Shown in pieces: positions 16,729 to 25,349 of a stretch of 64,000 nt of DNA. The notes below the pieces were generated by a model. The model had not been told where the DNA came from and ran no database searches. It saw only the letters and a list, made by a program, of their open reading frames with translations. The position numbers and the translations under genes are program-made. Numbering within the stretch: position 1 is the first letter of the stretch; each line of letters begins with the position of its first letter. Source of the DNA: CALMEC01 sp031366605 (GTDB taxonomy: Bacteria; Actinomycetota; Thermoleophilia; Miltoncostaeales; Miltoncostaeaceae); assembly GCA_031366605.1 (NCBI GenBank), contig JANLOO010000023.1, positions 1 to 64,000 of the forward strand. The letters are read 5' to 3'.

Positions 16729-17676
16729 TCAGTGGGCGGCGGTGATACGCGCGATCAGCGCCTCGTCGTCGGGCAGTTGGCCGGCGCGGACGAGTCGTCC
16801 CACCGCCTCGCGCCAGCGTGGCTCGCGGGCGAACACGTCGGCGAAGATGGGCAGGGCTTCGTCGGTGCGGCCGCCGTTGACGAGCGCGACCGCGTGCCAG
16901 AACGGCAGCTCCACGATCTGCGGCGCTCGGCGTGCCGCCTCGGCGTAGTCACTGAGCGCGCGATCCCAGTCGCCGATCGCGACCGCGCCGTCCCCCTTGT
17001 TCATCAGGTCGTATGCGCGCTGCAGGGCGAGTAGGCGCGTCAGCTCCCCGACGGGATCGGTGTGGTCCTCGACGCGCAGGTCAACGCGGGTGGCCTCCCA
17101 CGGACGGTCGGTGCGCTCACCGCCGACGATCAAGATGGCGGCGCTCTGCGCACCACGAAAGTCGCCGCCAGCCTCCTGCGCTGCGGTCAGCGCGGCCAGC
17201 AACCGATCGGACAGATCAAGGTTCGCGAGTCCATCCCGGTAGGCGCGAGCCATTGCGGGCCAGACGGCCGCGCTCGCCATCATGTTGGCCTGCACGCTGA
17301 ACCCGTCGCCGACCTCATGTCCTGCTGCCTCGATACAGCCCGTGCCCGTGTGCGCGGCGACCCGACCCGACGCGTCGACAAACGCCACTTGGCGGACCTC
17401 GCGCTCGGCGTCGGCGGCCGTCAGCTCCGCCAGCACCGACTCCGCGTCGGTCCCCGCGCGCATCCGCTCCAACCCGTGCGGTCCGTAGGCAGGCTCCGCG
17501 AAGCTCTGCGTCGCGATCGCCCCGACCCCGGGCTCGGCCCACACCACGATGACGCCGACATTGAACCAATGGCTCTGCACCGCGCACCCCAGGTCCCCCG
17601 TCACCGGATCGCGCGCGACGACCGAATATGTGTGGACCGGACGGCGCGGAGTGGTCACGATCGGAGGGGAGGTCAT
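16729..17676 (-). CDS. DUF1028 (Ntn-hydrolase-like) protein with C-terminal TPR-like repeat
   Basis: A 315-residue protein. The N-terminal about 200 residues fit DUF1028 (HTYSVVARDPVTGDLGCAVQ, GAIATQSFAEPAYGPHGLER, GDGFSVQANMM), a family with an Ntn-hydrolase-like fold and uncertain activity. The C-terminal part looks like TPR helices (AIGDWDRALSDYAEAARRAP). ATG 17676 overlaps the stop of the PIN-domain gene as ATGA, so it is translated with the VapBC-like pair. A longer in-frame form adds a Pro/Arg-rich, non-conserved extension and is not used. Confidence 0.8.
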   Translation of the reverse strand: MTSPPIVTTPRRPVHTYSVVARDPVTGDLGCAVQSHWFNVGVIVVWAEPGVGAIATQSFAEPAYGPHGLERMRAGTDAESVLAELTAADAEREVRQVAFVDASGRVAAHTGTGCIEAAGHEVGDGFSVQANMMASAAVWPAMARAYRDGLANLDLSDRLLAALTAAQEAGGDFRGAQSAAILIVGGERTDRPWEATRVDLRVEDHTDPVGELTRLLALQRAYDLMNKGDGAVAIGDWDRALSDYAEAARRAPQIVELPFWHAVALVNGGRTDEALPIFADVFAREPRWREAVGRLVRAGQLPDDEALIARITAAH

Positions 17677-18071
17677 CGAATCAGGGTGACGGTGAGGCCA
17701 AGGGATGGTTTGAGCCATTGGCGGTCTGCCGTCAATGCAGGGACGCCGAGGCGTGTCGCCAGGGCGAGGCACGCTCGGTCGCCGGTCGAAAGCCCCGCAG
17801 AGCGAGTAGGAACACGAAGTTGTCCGGCGGCAATTGCATCTGCCTCAGTGAACGGCTGGACTTGCAGCGCGCTACCCAGGATTCCGTCGCTGACCATCTT
17901 GCGGTGTGCGTCGTCTGCACGGATGCCTACCTCGTCAAGCTTCGCGAGCACTTCGGACAGATTGACGGCACTGATCGACGCTCCCGCTCCGAGGGCCGCG
18001 ACCACCGTTTGAGCACCCGGTTCCGCACGCAGGTATGCCAGGAGCGCGGACGCATCGAGCACGCTCGTCAT
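17673..18071 (-). CDS. PIN-domain RNase toxin (VapC-like)
   Basis: A 132-residue PIN protein with all four acidic residues: D6 (VLDASAL), E40 (NLSEVLAK), D98 (GLSTGDRACL) and D116 (LTADRQW). VapC toxins cleave tRNA or rRNA. The ATG overlaps the antitoxin stop (ATGA), and the stop overlaps the DUF1028 start, so three genes are chained. This is the normal antitoxin-first order. Confidence 0.88.
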   Translation of the reverse strand: MTSVLDASALLAYLRAEPGAQTVVAALGAGASISAVNLSEVLAKLDEVGIRADDAHRKMVSDGILGSALQVQPFTEADAIAAGQLRVPTRSAGLSTGDRACLALATRLGVPALTADRQWLKPSLGLTVTLIR

Positions 18072-18343
18072 TTGGAACGGTGTTCCTGAGCCGCCTCTCG
18101 ACGTCGCTCGTCTCTGAGTTCGTCGGTGAGTCGGCGTTCGGGCGAAACGTCGGCGAACATGCCGACTCCGGCCTCTGCCAACGTCTGGTACGGGGTCAGA
18201 CGCAATGAACCGTTCGGCTCCAAGGTGCCCAGCAGACGATCACCCTGGTTGAGCCCCATCTTGGATCTGATTTCGGCAGGCAGTACAAGGCGACCGCGAT
18301 CCCCAAGGTTGAGAGAAAAGTTCGGAGTCGGTCTGTGGGTCAT
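18068..18343 (-). CDS. AbrB/SpoVT-type antitoxin (VapB-like)
   Basis: A 91-residue protein with the swapped-hairpin AbrB DNA-binding domain at the N-terminus (LGDRGRLVLPAEIRSKMGLN). The C-terminal tail is charged (PERRLTDELRDERRREAA) and should wrap around the PIN toxin. It overlaps the toxin gene by 4 bases. A TATTTT box six bases before the ATG makes it leaderless. It is likely an autorepressor of the operon. Confidence 0.85.
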   Translation of the reverse strand: MTHRPTPNFSLNLGDRGRLVLPAEIRSKMGLNQGDRLLGTLEPNGSLRLTPYQTLAEAGVGMFADVSPERRLTDELRDERRREAAQEHRSK

Positions 18344-18349
18344 TCACTA

Positions 18350-18355
18350 AAAATA
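18350..18355 (-). promoter_or_regulatory. Leaderless -10 box for the VapBC-DUF1028 operon
   Basis: Read on the minus strand, TATTTT ends six bases before the antitoxin ATG at 18343. This AT-rich spot stands out in a GC-rich region. Confidence 0.5.
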
Positions 18356-18395
18356 CCACAAGGGCGTCCAGTGGGAAATCCAACCACCGTGCGCA

Positions 18396-18410
18396 CTGTT
18401 GAGTCAACAG
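18396..18410. promoter_or_regulatory. Perfect palindrome between the antitoxin and hom genes
   Basis: CTGTTGA-G-TCAACAG is a perfect 7+1+7 palindrome in the divergent promoter region. It lies about 40 bases upstream of both -10 boxes, so a dimeric regulator there could affect either side. Confidence 0.5.
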
Positions 18411-18445
18411 GGGTCTCGGTGATCGAGCCCCAGGATCCGCGCATG

Positions 18446-18451
18446 TAGCCT
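18446..18451 (+). promoter_or_regulatory. Leaderless -10 box for hom
   Basis: TAGCCT ends eight bases before the GTG at 18460. Confidence 0.45.
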
Positions 18452-18459
18452 TCCGCGTC

Positions 18460-19782
18460 GTGAGCGTCTCGGACCAGACACCTGTGCGCATCGGCTTGCT
18501 CGGCATCGGGACGGTCGGCGGGGGGACCTACGAGGTCCTGACCCGCAACCAGGACGAGATCACCCGGCGCGTCGGTCGGCCGCTCGTGATCACGCGCGTC
18601 GCGGACTTGGACATGGACCTGGCGCGCAGGCTGACCGGCCCCGAGGTCGATGTCACCGACGACGCGTCGTCGGTCGTCAGCGACCCGGACATCGACATCG
18701 TCATCGAACTCATCGGTGGCTACGGAATCGCCAAGACGCTGACGCTCGAGGCGATCGGCCACGGCAAACACGTGGTGACCGCCAACAAGGCGCTGCTCGC
18801 GGTCCACGGCAACGAGATCTTCAAGGCGGCGCTCGACAACGACGTGATGGTGGCGTTTGAGGCAGCCGTTGGTGGCGGCATCCCGATCATCAAGGCCCTG
18901 CGCGAGGGCCTGGTCGCCAACCACATCGAGTGGATCGCCGGGATCATCAACGGCACCACCAACTTCATACTCTCCGAGATGCGCAGCAAGGGTGTGGACT
19001 TCGCCGCAGCGCTGGCCGATGCCCAGGCCAACGGGTATGCCGAGGCGGACCCGACCTTCGACATCGAGGGTATCGATGCGGCGCACAAGCTGTCGCTGAT
19101 GTCGGCGATGGCGTTCGGCATCCCCGTGCGGTTCGATCAGGCCCACGTCGAAGGCATCACCAAGATCGAGCCGACCGACATCCGCTACGCCGAGGAGCTG
19201 GGCTACCGGGTCAAGCTGCTGGGCATCACTCGCCGCTGCCCGGGTGGGGTGGAGCTGCGCGTCCACCCGACGTTGATTCCGTCGTCACGGCTGATCGCGA
19301 ACGTCGAGGGCGTCATGAACGCCGTTCTGGTCAAGGGCGACGCGGTGGGACCGACGCTCTACTATGGCGCGGGCGCCGGCGCGCAACCGACGGCGTCAGC
19401 GGTCATCGCCGACTTGGTCGACATCGCGCGGCTGATCACCGCCGACCCCGAACACCGCGTCCCGCACCTGGCCTTCCAGCCGGACCGTGTCAGCGACATC
19501 CCCGTGCTGTCGATCGACGATGTCACGACCGGCTACTACCTGCGCCTGCAGGTCGCCGACGAGCCGGGCGTGTTGGCCGACGTCACCCGCATCCTCGCCG
19601 ACGAACACATCTCGATCGAAGCCGCCCTGCAACGCGAGCCGGGGGAGGAAGGGCAGGCCTCCGTGGTCCTCCTGACCCACGAATGCATCGAACGCGACGT
19701 GCGGGCCGCAATCGCCAAGATCGAAGCGTTGCCCGCAAGCGTCGGGCCTGTGGTGTCACTGCGAATGGAGAAACTGGCGTAG
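18460..19782 (+). CDS. hom: Homoserine dehydrogenase
   Basis: A 440-residue enzyme with an N-terminal Rossmann NAD(P) motif (IGLLGIGTVGGGTYEVL), the family block GIINGTTNFILSEM around residue 165, and a C-terminal ACT domain (YYLRLQVADEPGVLADVTRI) for allosteric control by threonine. It reduces aspartate semialdehyde to homoserine, feeding threonine and methionine synthesis. The GTG start is supported by the TAGCCT box eight bases upstream. lysA and thrB follow in the same direction; thrC is not in the window. Confidence 0.93.
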   Translation: MSVSDQTPVRIGLLGIGTVGGGTYEVLTRNQDEITRRVGRPLVITRVADLDMDLARRLTGPEVDVTDDASSVVSDPDIDIVIELIGGYGIAKTLTLEAIGHGKHVVTANKALLAVHGNEIFKAALDNDVMVAFEAAVGGGIPIIKALREGLVANHIEWIAGIINGTTNFILSEMRSKGVDFAAALADAQANGYAEADPTFDIEGIDAAHKLSLMSAMAFGIPVRFDQAHVEGITKIEPTDIRYAEELGYRVKLLGITRRCPGGVELRVHPTLIPSSRLIANVEGVMNAVLVKGDAVGPTLYYGAGAGAQPTASAVIADLVDIARLITADPEHRVPHLAFQPDRVSDIPVLSIDDVTTGYYLRLQVADEPGVLADVTRILADEHISIEAALQREPGEEGQASVVLLTHECIERDVRAAIAKIEALPASVGPVVSLRMEKLA

Positions 19783-19828
19783 GGCGTCATTCCGCGGTCC
19801 GCTGACGCGTGTCTTATGCCCGATCTGG

Positions 19829-19834
19829 TACCGT
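19829..19834 (+). promoter_or_regulatory. Leaderless -10 box for lysA
   Basis: TACCGT ends ten bases before the ATG at 19845, which favours this ATG over an in-frame TTG-type start upstream at 19809. Confidence 0.4.
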
Positions 19835-19844
19835 CCCGCGGCCG

Positions 19845-21149
19845 ATGACTGCCCTTGAACAGGTGCTTCCGCCCTCTGCGGCGATCACTCCGGAGGGGCA
19901 CCTCGCGATCGGCGGGTGTGACCTCGTGGAACTCGCCGAGGAACACGGAACCCCGCTGGTTGTCTACGACGAGGGCGCCCTTCGTGCAACCGCGCGGGCG
20001 TATGTCAACGCGTTTCGCGCGCATGCGCCGGACGTCGAGGTCATCTACGCGAGCAAAGCGTACTTCGGGCTCGCGATGCTGCGGCTCGCACTCGAGGAGG
20101 GCCTGTCGATCGACGTGGCCTCGGGCGGCGAGTTGCAGGCGGCGCTGCGGGCGGGCTTCTCACCTGAGCGGATCGAGATGCACGGCAACAACAAGGACGC
20201 TGAGGAGATCGGCCAGGCACTCGATGCGGGTGTCGCGACGATCGTGGTCGACTCGCTCGACGAGATCGGGTTGCTCGACCGGATCGCTCGCGATCGGGGG
20301 ATGCGCCAGCGAGTGCTGATCCGCGTGACGCCCGGGGTCAAACCGTCCACACATTCGTACATCTCGACCGGGCAGATCGATTCGAAGTTCGGCCTCGGAA
20401 TCGAGAGCGGCGCCGCGGCCGCAGGCGTTGCGGCCTGCCGCGCCGCCGAAGGCATCGAGCTGGCCGGGCTGCATTGCCACATCGGCTCACAGATCTTCGA
20501 GCTGGGCAGCTACGCAGCCGCCGCCGCGGTGGTTGCCGACCTCGTCGCCTCAGTCGGTGCCGAGGACCTGACCACGATCAACATGGGTGGTGGCCTGGGC
20601 GTCGCCTACACCCACGCGGATCAGCCACCGTCAGTCGAGCGATACGCCGACGTGGTGATGGAGTCCGTCGCACGGGAGTGGGCTCGCGTGGGCGTTTCGA
20701 TGCCGCGGGTGCAGGTGGAGCCGGGCCGCAACATGGTGGCGCGGGCAGGTGTCACCGTCTACCGGGTCGGCACCGTCAAGGACATCCCCGGTGTGCGAAC
20801 CTACGCCGCAGTGGATGGCGGGATGAGCGATCTGTTGCGACCAATGCTCTACGGAGCCGTCTACGAACCGCTGCTGGCGAATCGCGCGGACGAAGAAGCG
20901 ACCGCCACGTTTCGGGTGGTCGGCAAGCATTGCGAGAGTGGCGACGTCCTGGTGGGCGAGGCCCATCTTCCTGACGTCCGTGTGGGCGACCTGCTGTGCA
21001 TGCCGGCGACCGGCGCGTACGGGGTTTCGATGGCGTCCAACTACAACGGTGTGACGCGCGCGCCGGTGGTGTTCGTCGACAACGGCACGGCGCGACTCGT
21101 GACCCGCCGTGAGACGTACGACGATCTGTTCGCACGGGAACTGCCGTGA
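19845..21149 (+). CDS. lysA: Diaminopimelate decarboxylase
   Basis: A 434-residue fold-III PLP decarboxylase. The PLP lysine is K71 (IYASKAYFG); other active-site blocks are HGNNKD, SKFGLG, HCHIGSQIF, EPGRNMV and CESGDVL. It converts meso-diaminopimelate to lysine. The ATG at 19845 is chosen because a TACCGT box sits ten bases before it and family proteins begin close to PPSAAITPEGHLAIGG. The stop at 21147-21149 overlaps a GTG (GTGA) that appears to begin thrB. Confidence 0.93.
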   Translation: MTALEQVLPPSAAITPEGHLAIGGCDLVELAEEHGTPLVVYDEGALRATARAYVNAFRAHAPDVEVIYASKAYFGLAMLRLALEEGLSIDVASGGELQAALRAGFSPERIEMHGNNKDAEEIGQALDAGVATIVVDSLDEIGLLDRIARDRGMRQRVLIRVTPGVKPSTHSYISTGQIDSKFGLGIESGAAAAGVAACRAAEGIELAGLHCHIGSQIFELGSYAAAAAVVADLVASVGAEDLTTINMGGGLGVAYTHADQPPSVERYADVVMESVAREWARVGVSMPRVQVEPGRNMVARAGVTVYRVGTVKDIPGVRTYAAVDGGMSDLLRPMLYGAVYEPLLANRADEEATATFRVVGKHCESGDVLVGEAHLPDVRVGDLLCMPATGAYGVSMASNYNGVTRAPVVFVDNGTARLVTRRETYDDLFARELP

Positions 21150-22097
21150 CGGTCGCGGAAGAGGCCCGTCTCGCCTGAGTCACTTCGCATCGTCGCGCCG
21201 GCGACGTCGGCCAACCTCGGACCCGGGTTCGATACGCTGGCGCTTGCCCTTGACCTGAGCAACGAGGTCATCGTCACGCAGCGACCAGGCCCGCTTGAGG
21301 TGCACGTTCGAGGCGAGGGCGAGGGTGAACTGCCCGAGAGCATCGAGAACCTCGTGTGTCAGTCCATGCTGCAGGGGCTCGACTCGCTGGACGGCTTGAT
21401 CGTCGAATGCAACAACCGGATTCCGCTCGGGCGTGGGCTCGGTTCGTCTGCGGCGGCGGCCTGCGCAGGTCTCGCAGCGGCCAACGCGCTCGGTGCCTGC
21501 CGCTGGGCACCGGACGAGTTGCTGCGGCGTGCCGCGGCCATTGAGGGGCACGCCGACAACGCCGGCGCCTGCATCTTGGGTGGCATCGTCGCCGTCGGGC
21601 CCGAGGCCCGCGCCGTCCAGATCCCGGTGCCCGAGGATCTGCTGTTCGTCACCGTGGTGCCAACAGAGCGCGTCTCGACCGCGAACGCACGTAGTGCGTT
21701 GCCGGAGCAGGTGCCCCTTGCCGACGCGGCCGACACCCTCGCGCGGGCCATCGGGCTTGCGATCGCGCTGGAGCGCGGCGAACTCGATGACCTGCCTCTC
21801 CTGCTGCAAGATCGACTGCACGAGCCATACCGGGCGCCGCTCGTGCCCGGAATCGACACGCTCCGCAACCTCTGCGGTGACTGCGGATGCCTGGGTGTCA
21901 CGATCTCGGGCTCGGGCCCGACGATGCTCCTGTGGTGCCGTCGTGCCGACGCCGTCGCTGTCGCCGAGCGCGCCTCAGTCGCACTGATCGAAGCGGGCGT
22001 CTCCGCCGACGTCAGCGTCCTGCGCGTCGCCCCCGGCGGCATCCGCGCCCGTTGGGTCGAAGGCCCGGACACGCGCCTGGCAAAAGCCGTCGGCTGA
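21146..22097 (+). CDS. thrB: Homoserine kinase, 5' end disrupted
   Basis: The GHMP-kinase body is intact: LRIVAPATSANLGPGFD, the ATP loop IPLGRGLGSSAAAA and a C-terminal GVTISGSGPTMLLW. It phosphorylates homoserine for threonine synthesis. The conserved N-terminus has no in-frame ATG, GTG or TTG before 21300, which is too late. A GTG at 21146 overlaps the lysA stop (GTGA) but runs into TGA at 21176-21178 after MTVAEEARLA. Dropping one base at that TGA gives MTVAEEARLAESLRIVAPA, a convincing full-length start. It is therefore frameshifted, mis-assembled or recoded. Confidence 0.8.
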
Positions 22098-22194
22098 CGC
22101 ATTGTCGTCGCGCTTGTAACACCCCCGGAATGGTCCGTAACGACCCTTCCCGACGCCCCGCGATCCGTTTCGCGCAAAGGGGTTCGGAGAAATC

Positions 22195-22209
22195 TGGTGT
22201 CAGACACCA
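22195..22209. promoter_or_regulatory. Perfect palindrome downstream of thrB
   Basis: TGGTGTC-A-GACACCA is a perfect 7+1+7 palindrome about 100 bases after thrB and 60 bases before the aminotransferase start. It is followed by TTAACCAACCCTTAAC. It could be an operator or a weak hairpin. Confidence 0.45.
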
Positions 22210-22256
22210 TTAACCAACCCTTAACGTGTTTGTGCGGGGGTGTCACGGGGCGCAGA

Positions 22257-22262
22257 TAGGGT
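22257..22262 (+). promoter_or_regulatory. Leaderless -10 box for the class V aminotransferase
   Basis: TAGGGT ends six bases before the ATG at 22269. Confidence 0.5.
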
Positions 22263-22268
22263 CCGGAG

Positions 22269-23489
22269 ATGCCGCCGATCGATCTCGCCGCCGTCCGTTC
22301 TCGCTTTCCGGCGCTCGCCGGCGCGCAGGCCTTTCTCGACGGGCCAGGTGGGTCCCAGGTGCCGGACATCGTCGGTACGGCGATGACGGGGTACCTGTAC
22401 GAGCACAACGCGAATCTGGGTGGGGTGTTCGCGACGAGTGTCTCATCGGAAGCGTTGATGGACGAGGCGCGCCGCGCGGCTGCGGACCTCGTCGGCGGGT
22501 CGTCCAATGAGATTGTGTTCGGCCCCAACATGTCGACGCTCAACTTTCTGCTGGCGCACGCGGTCGCAAGGACGCTTGAGCCCGGTGACGAGATCGTGAC
22601 GACAGTGCTCGATCACGACGCCAACATCAGTCCGTGGCTGCAAGTCGCCGAGGACCACGGGTTGTTCGTTCGCACCGTTCCTGTGACCGATCCGGACCTG
22701 GCGATCGATCTGAATGCATTGGAGGCCGCCCTTTCCCCGCGCACCCGGATCGTCGCGTTCACCCTGGCCTCCAACGCCGTCGGCACGGTGACGCCCGCCC
22801 GGCGGATCGCCGATCTGGCCCACGAAGCCGGGGCCCTCGCGTGGGCGGACGCGGTGCATTTCGCACCGCATCGCCGGATCGATGTGCGGCAACTCGGCGT
22901 CGAAGTCCTGCTCTGCTCGCCGTACAAGTTCTTCGGTCCGCACATGGGCGTGGCCTGGGCGCGGCGGCAGCTCTTGGAATCCTGGCCCGCGGACCGGGTG
23001 CGCCCCGCCGACGAGACTCCACCTGGGCATCGGTTTGAGCTGGGCACCCAGAATCACGAGGCCATCGCGGGGTTCGTCGCCACCGTGGACTACATCGCAT
23101 CGCTTGGAGCGGGCCTCGACCGATCGGGTCGCCTCGACAGTGCGTTCACGGCGATCCAACTCCACGAGGAGGAGTTGGCACGACGGTTCCTGATCGGCCT
23201 GGCAGGCGTGCCCGGCGCCATGCTCTACGGCATCGACGATCCTGAACGCGTCGGCGAGCGTACGCCCACCTTCTGCGTCACCGTCCCCGGCCAGAGTCCC
23301 CGGACGGTCGCCCAACGCCTCGCCGCGCGCGGGATCAACGTGTGGGACGGCAACTACTACGCCCCGGAGCTGATGACCCACCTGGGCCTCGAAGGCCACG
23401 GTGGGGGAGTGCGCATCGGGTTCCTGCACTACAGCACGCCGGACGAGGTGGACCGGGTGTTGACCGCATTGCGACTCGCAGCGGACTGA
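22269..23489 (+). CDS. Cysteine desulfurase-like class V aminotransferase
   Basis: A 406-residue fold-I PLP enzyme. It fits the subfamily annotated as cysteine desulfurase-like (TIGR01976-type), with FLDGPGGSQVP near the N-terminus, NMSTLNFLLAHA, a WADAVHFAPH cofactor-Asp block and the presumed PLP lysine in CSPYKFFGPHMG. An active-site Cys loop typical of IscS/SufS is not evident, so real desulfurase activity is doubtful. The stop overlaps the next ATG (TGATG), coupling it to a FolP-like protein. Confidence 0.82.
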   Translation: MPPIDLAAVRSRFPALAGAQAFLDGPGGSQVPDIVGTAMTGYLYEHNANLGGVFATSVSSEALMDEARRAAADLVGGSSNEIVFGPNMSTLNFLLAHAVARTLEPGDEIVTTVLDHDANISPWLQVAEDHGLFVRTVPVTDPDLAIDLNALEAALSPRTRIVAFTLASNAVGTVTPARRIADLAHEAGALAWADAVHFAPHRRIDVRQLGVEVLLCSPYKFFGPHMGVAWARRQLLESWPADRVRPADETPPGHRFELGTQNHEAIAGFVATVDYIASLGAGLDRSGRLDSAFTAIQLHEEELARRFLIGLAGVPGAMLYGIDDPERVGERTPTFCVTVPGQSPRTVAQRLAARGINVWDGNYYAPELMTHLGLEGHGGGVRIGFLHYSTPDEVDRVLTALRLAAD

Positions 23490-24343
23490 TGCACTGGCGA
23501 CATGCAAACGGTTTGCTCGATTGCGCTCGAAGCCACCTGGTCGGGATCGTCAACGCAACACCGGATTCGTTCACCGACGAAGGCGCCCACTACGGAGTTG
23601 AGCGTGCCGTCACACACGGGATACGCCTCGCTCGGCAGGGCGCGAGCGTGGTCGAGGTGGGCGGAGAGTCACTGCGGTTTTCTGACCACACGCCGGTGGA
23701 GGAAGAGATCGCGCGAGTCGTTCCGGTCATCGCAGCGCTTGTCGCACAGGTCGACGTTCCGGTCGCGATCGATACCTTCAAAGGACCGGTTGCGGCGGCT
23801 GCAATCGCCGTGGGCGCGAGCATCCTCAACGACCCAACCGGCCTTCGCGACCCGGCGATGCTGGAGGTGGTGGCGGATTCACAGGTCGGCGTGGTCCTGA
23901 CCCACTTCTTCGGAGCGCCCAAGGTGCGGCCCGAGTCGTTCCCGGATGTCGACGTCACGCACGCGGTCATCGCGTGGGCCCAGGACGCGATCGCTGCGGC
24001 GGAGGCGGCCGGGATCACACGCGAACGCCTCGTCGTTGACCCCGGCGTCGGGCTCGGCAAGTCGCCCGAGCAGGACCTGGACCTGTTGCACCGTCTCGCC
24101 GAACTGCACGTGGTCGGTCGGCCCATCTTCGTTCCGATCTCGAACAAGAAGGTGATCGGAGCCGTCACCGGGGCGCTCGCAAAACAACGCCTGGCCGGCA
24201 CAGCCGCGGCACTCGCGTGGTGCCGCGCGCAGGGCGCCACGATCTTCCGTGTCCACAACGTCAAGTTCCTTTCGCGCGCGCTTGCCATGAGCGACGCGCT
24301 CGCCAGTGGCGCTCCCGCCCGCTGGTACGACGTACCCAAGTGA
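23489..24343 (+). CDS. Divergent dihydropteroate synthase-like protein
   Basis: A 284-residue TIM-barrel protein of the FolP family. Recognisable blocks are LVGIVNATPDSFTDEG, VEVGGES, PVAIDTF, LNDPTGLRD, DPGVGLGKSPEQDLDLL and RVHNVK. Several DHPS consensus positions differ: the usual SRK/FIG block is SNKKVIGAV, and the usual MHMRG block is LTHFFGAP. Pterin-binding residues appear kept, while sulfa/pABA-loop residues may not be. It may be a true DHPS or a FolP2-like paralogue. The ATG overlaps the aminotransferase stop. Confidence 0.7.
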   Translation: MHWRHANGLLDCARSHLVGIVNATPDSFTDEGAHYGVERAVTHGIRLARQGASVVEVGGESLRFSDHTPVEEEIARVVPVIAALVAQVDVPVAIDTFKGPVAAAAIAVGASILNDPTGLRDPAMLEVVADSQVGVVLTHFFGAPKVRPESFPDVDVTHAVIAWAQDAIAAAEAAGITRERLVVDPGVGLGKSPEQDLDLLHRLAELHVVGRPIFVPISNKKVIGAVTGALAKQRLAGTAAALAWCRAQGATIFRVHNVKFLSRALAMSDALASGAPARWYDVPK

Positions 24344-24349
24344 TAGGTT
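24344..24349 (+). promoter_or_regulatory. Leaderless -10 box for glpX
   Basis: TAGGTT ends seven bases before the GTG at 24357, right after the stop of the FolP-like gene. Confidence 0.45.
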
Positions 24350-24356
24350 CCCGCCG

Positions 24357-25349
24357 GTGAGCGTCGACCCAAACCGCCCAGACATCTCCCTCGGCGAGTT
24401 CCTCCCGGTGACAGAGAGCGCGGCAATCCAGTCGGCCCGCTGGCTCGGACGTGGCGACAACCACGCCGCCGACCAGGCCGCAGTCGACGCGATGCGCAAA
24501 GAATTCGCGAAGATGCCCATCACCGGTCGTGTGGTCATCGGCGAGGGCGAGAAGGACGACGCCCCCGAACTCTACAACGGCGAGATCCTGGGAGCAGGCG
24601 GGCCCAAATTCGACATCGGCGTCGACCCGCTCGAAGGAACTGACCTCGTGGCCCGCGGCGACAGCGGCGCGATCGCGATCTGCGTCATCGCCGAGCCCGA
24701 CGGCATTCTTTCGGCCCCCGACATGTACATGCGCAAGCTCTGTGTTGGGGCCACCGCCAAGGGGCGCGTCGACATCACCGCCCCGGTTTCCGAGACCCTC
24801 GACACCGTTGCGCGTTGCTACGGCCGCCAGGTGCGTGACATCACCGCGATCGTGCTCGACCGGCCGCGCCATGCCGAGCTGATCGGTGAGATCCGCCAGA
24901 CCGGTGCCCGCATCCGACTGATCCCCGATGGCGACATCACCGCAAGCATGTCGGCCGCAGTGCGCGGGACGGGTGACCACGTCTACATGGGCATCGGCGG
25001 GTCGACGGAGGGGGTCATCACCGCGGCCGCCCTGGAGTGCCTCGGTGGCGAGATCCAGGCCCAGTTCATTCCGAAGGACGCCGAACAGGCTGCGCGCCTG
25101 GCCGAGTTCGGCGTGACGGACCCGGACAAGGTGTTGTCCACCAAGGACCTGGCCTCCGCGCCGCTCTACGTGCTCGCCACGGGCGTGACCGACGGCAACC
25201 TGCTGCGCGGCGTCCGCTACTTCGCGGATGGTGCGCGGACCCATTCGATCGCGCTCAACCTGCACCGCGGCACCGTCCGGTTCATCGACACCGTGCACAT
25301 CTTCGGCAAGACCCCGGTGCACGAGATTCGCCTGGGCGGGGTGATGTGA
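24357..25349 (+). CDS. glpX: Class II fructose-1,6-bisphosphatase
   Basis: A 330-residue GlpX-type phosphatase of gluconeogenesis. The metal and phosphate motifs are IGEGEKDDAPELYNGE and VDPLEGTD (D90, E93, D96), followed by GIGGSTEGVITAAAL. It hydrolyses fructose 1,6-bisphosphate to fructose 6-phosphate. GTG 24357 is chosen for the TAGGTT box; a longer in-frame form overlaps the previous gene and adds unconserved residues. The stop overlaps a short downstream gene (GTGA). Confidence 0.93.
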   Translation: MSVDPNRPDISLGEFLPVTESAAIQSARWLGRGDNHAADQAAVDAMRKEFAKMPITGRVVIGEGEKDDAPELYNGEILGAGGPKFDIGVDPLEGTDLVARGDSGAIAICVIAEPDGILSAPDMYMRKLCVGATAKGRVDITAPVSETLDTVARCYGRQVRDITAIVLDRPRHAELIGEIRQTGARIRLIPDGDITASMSAAVRGTGDHVYMGIGGSTEGVITAAALECLGGEIQAQFIPKDAEQAARLAEFGVTDPDKVLSTKDLASAPLYVLATGVTDGNLLRGVRYFADGARTHSIALNLHRGTVRFIDTVHIFGKTPVHEIRLGGVM

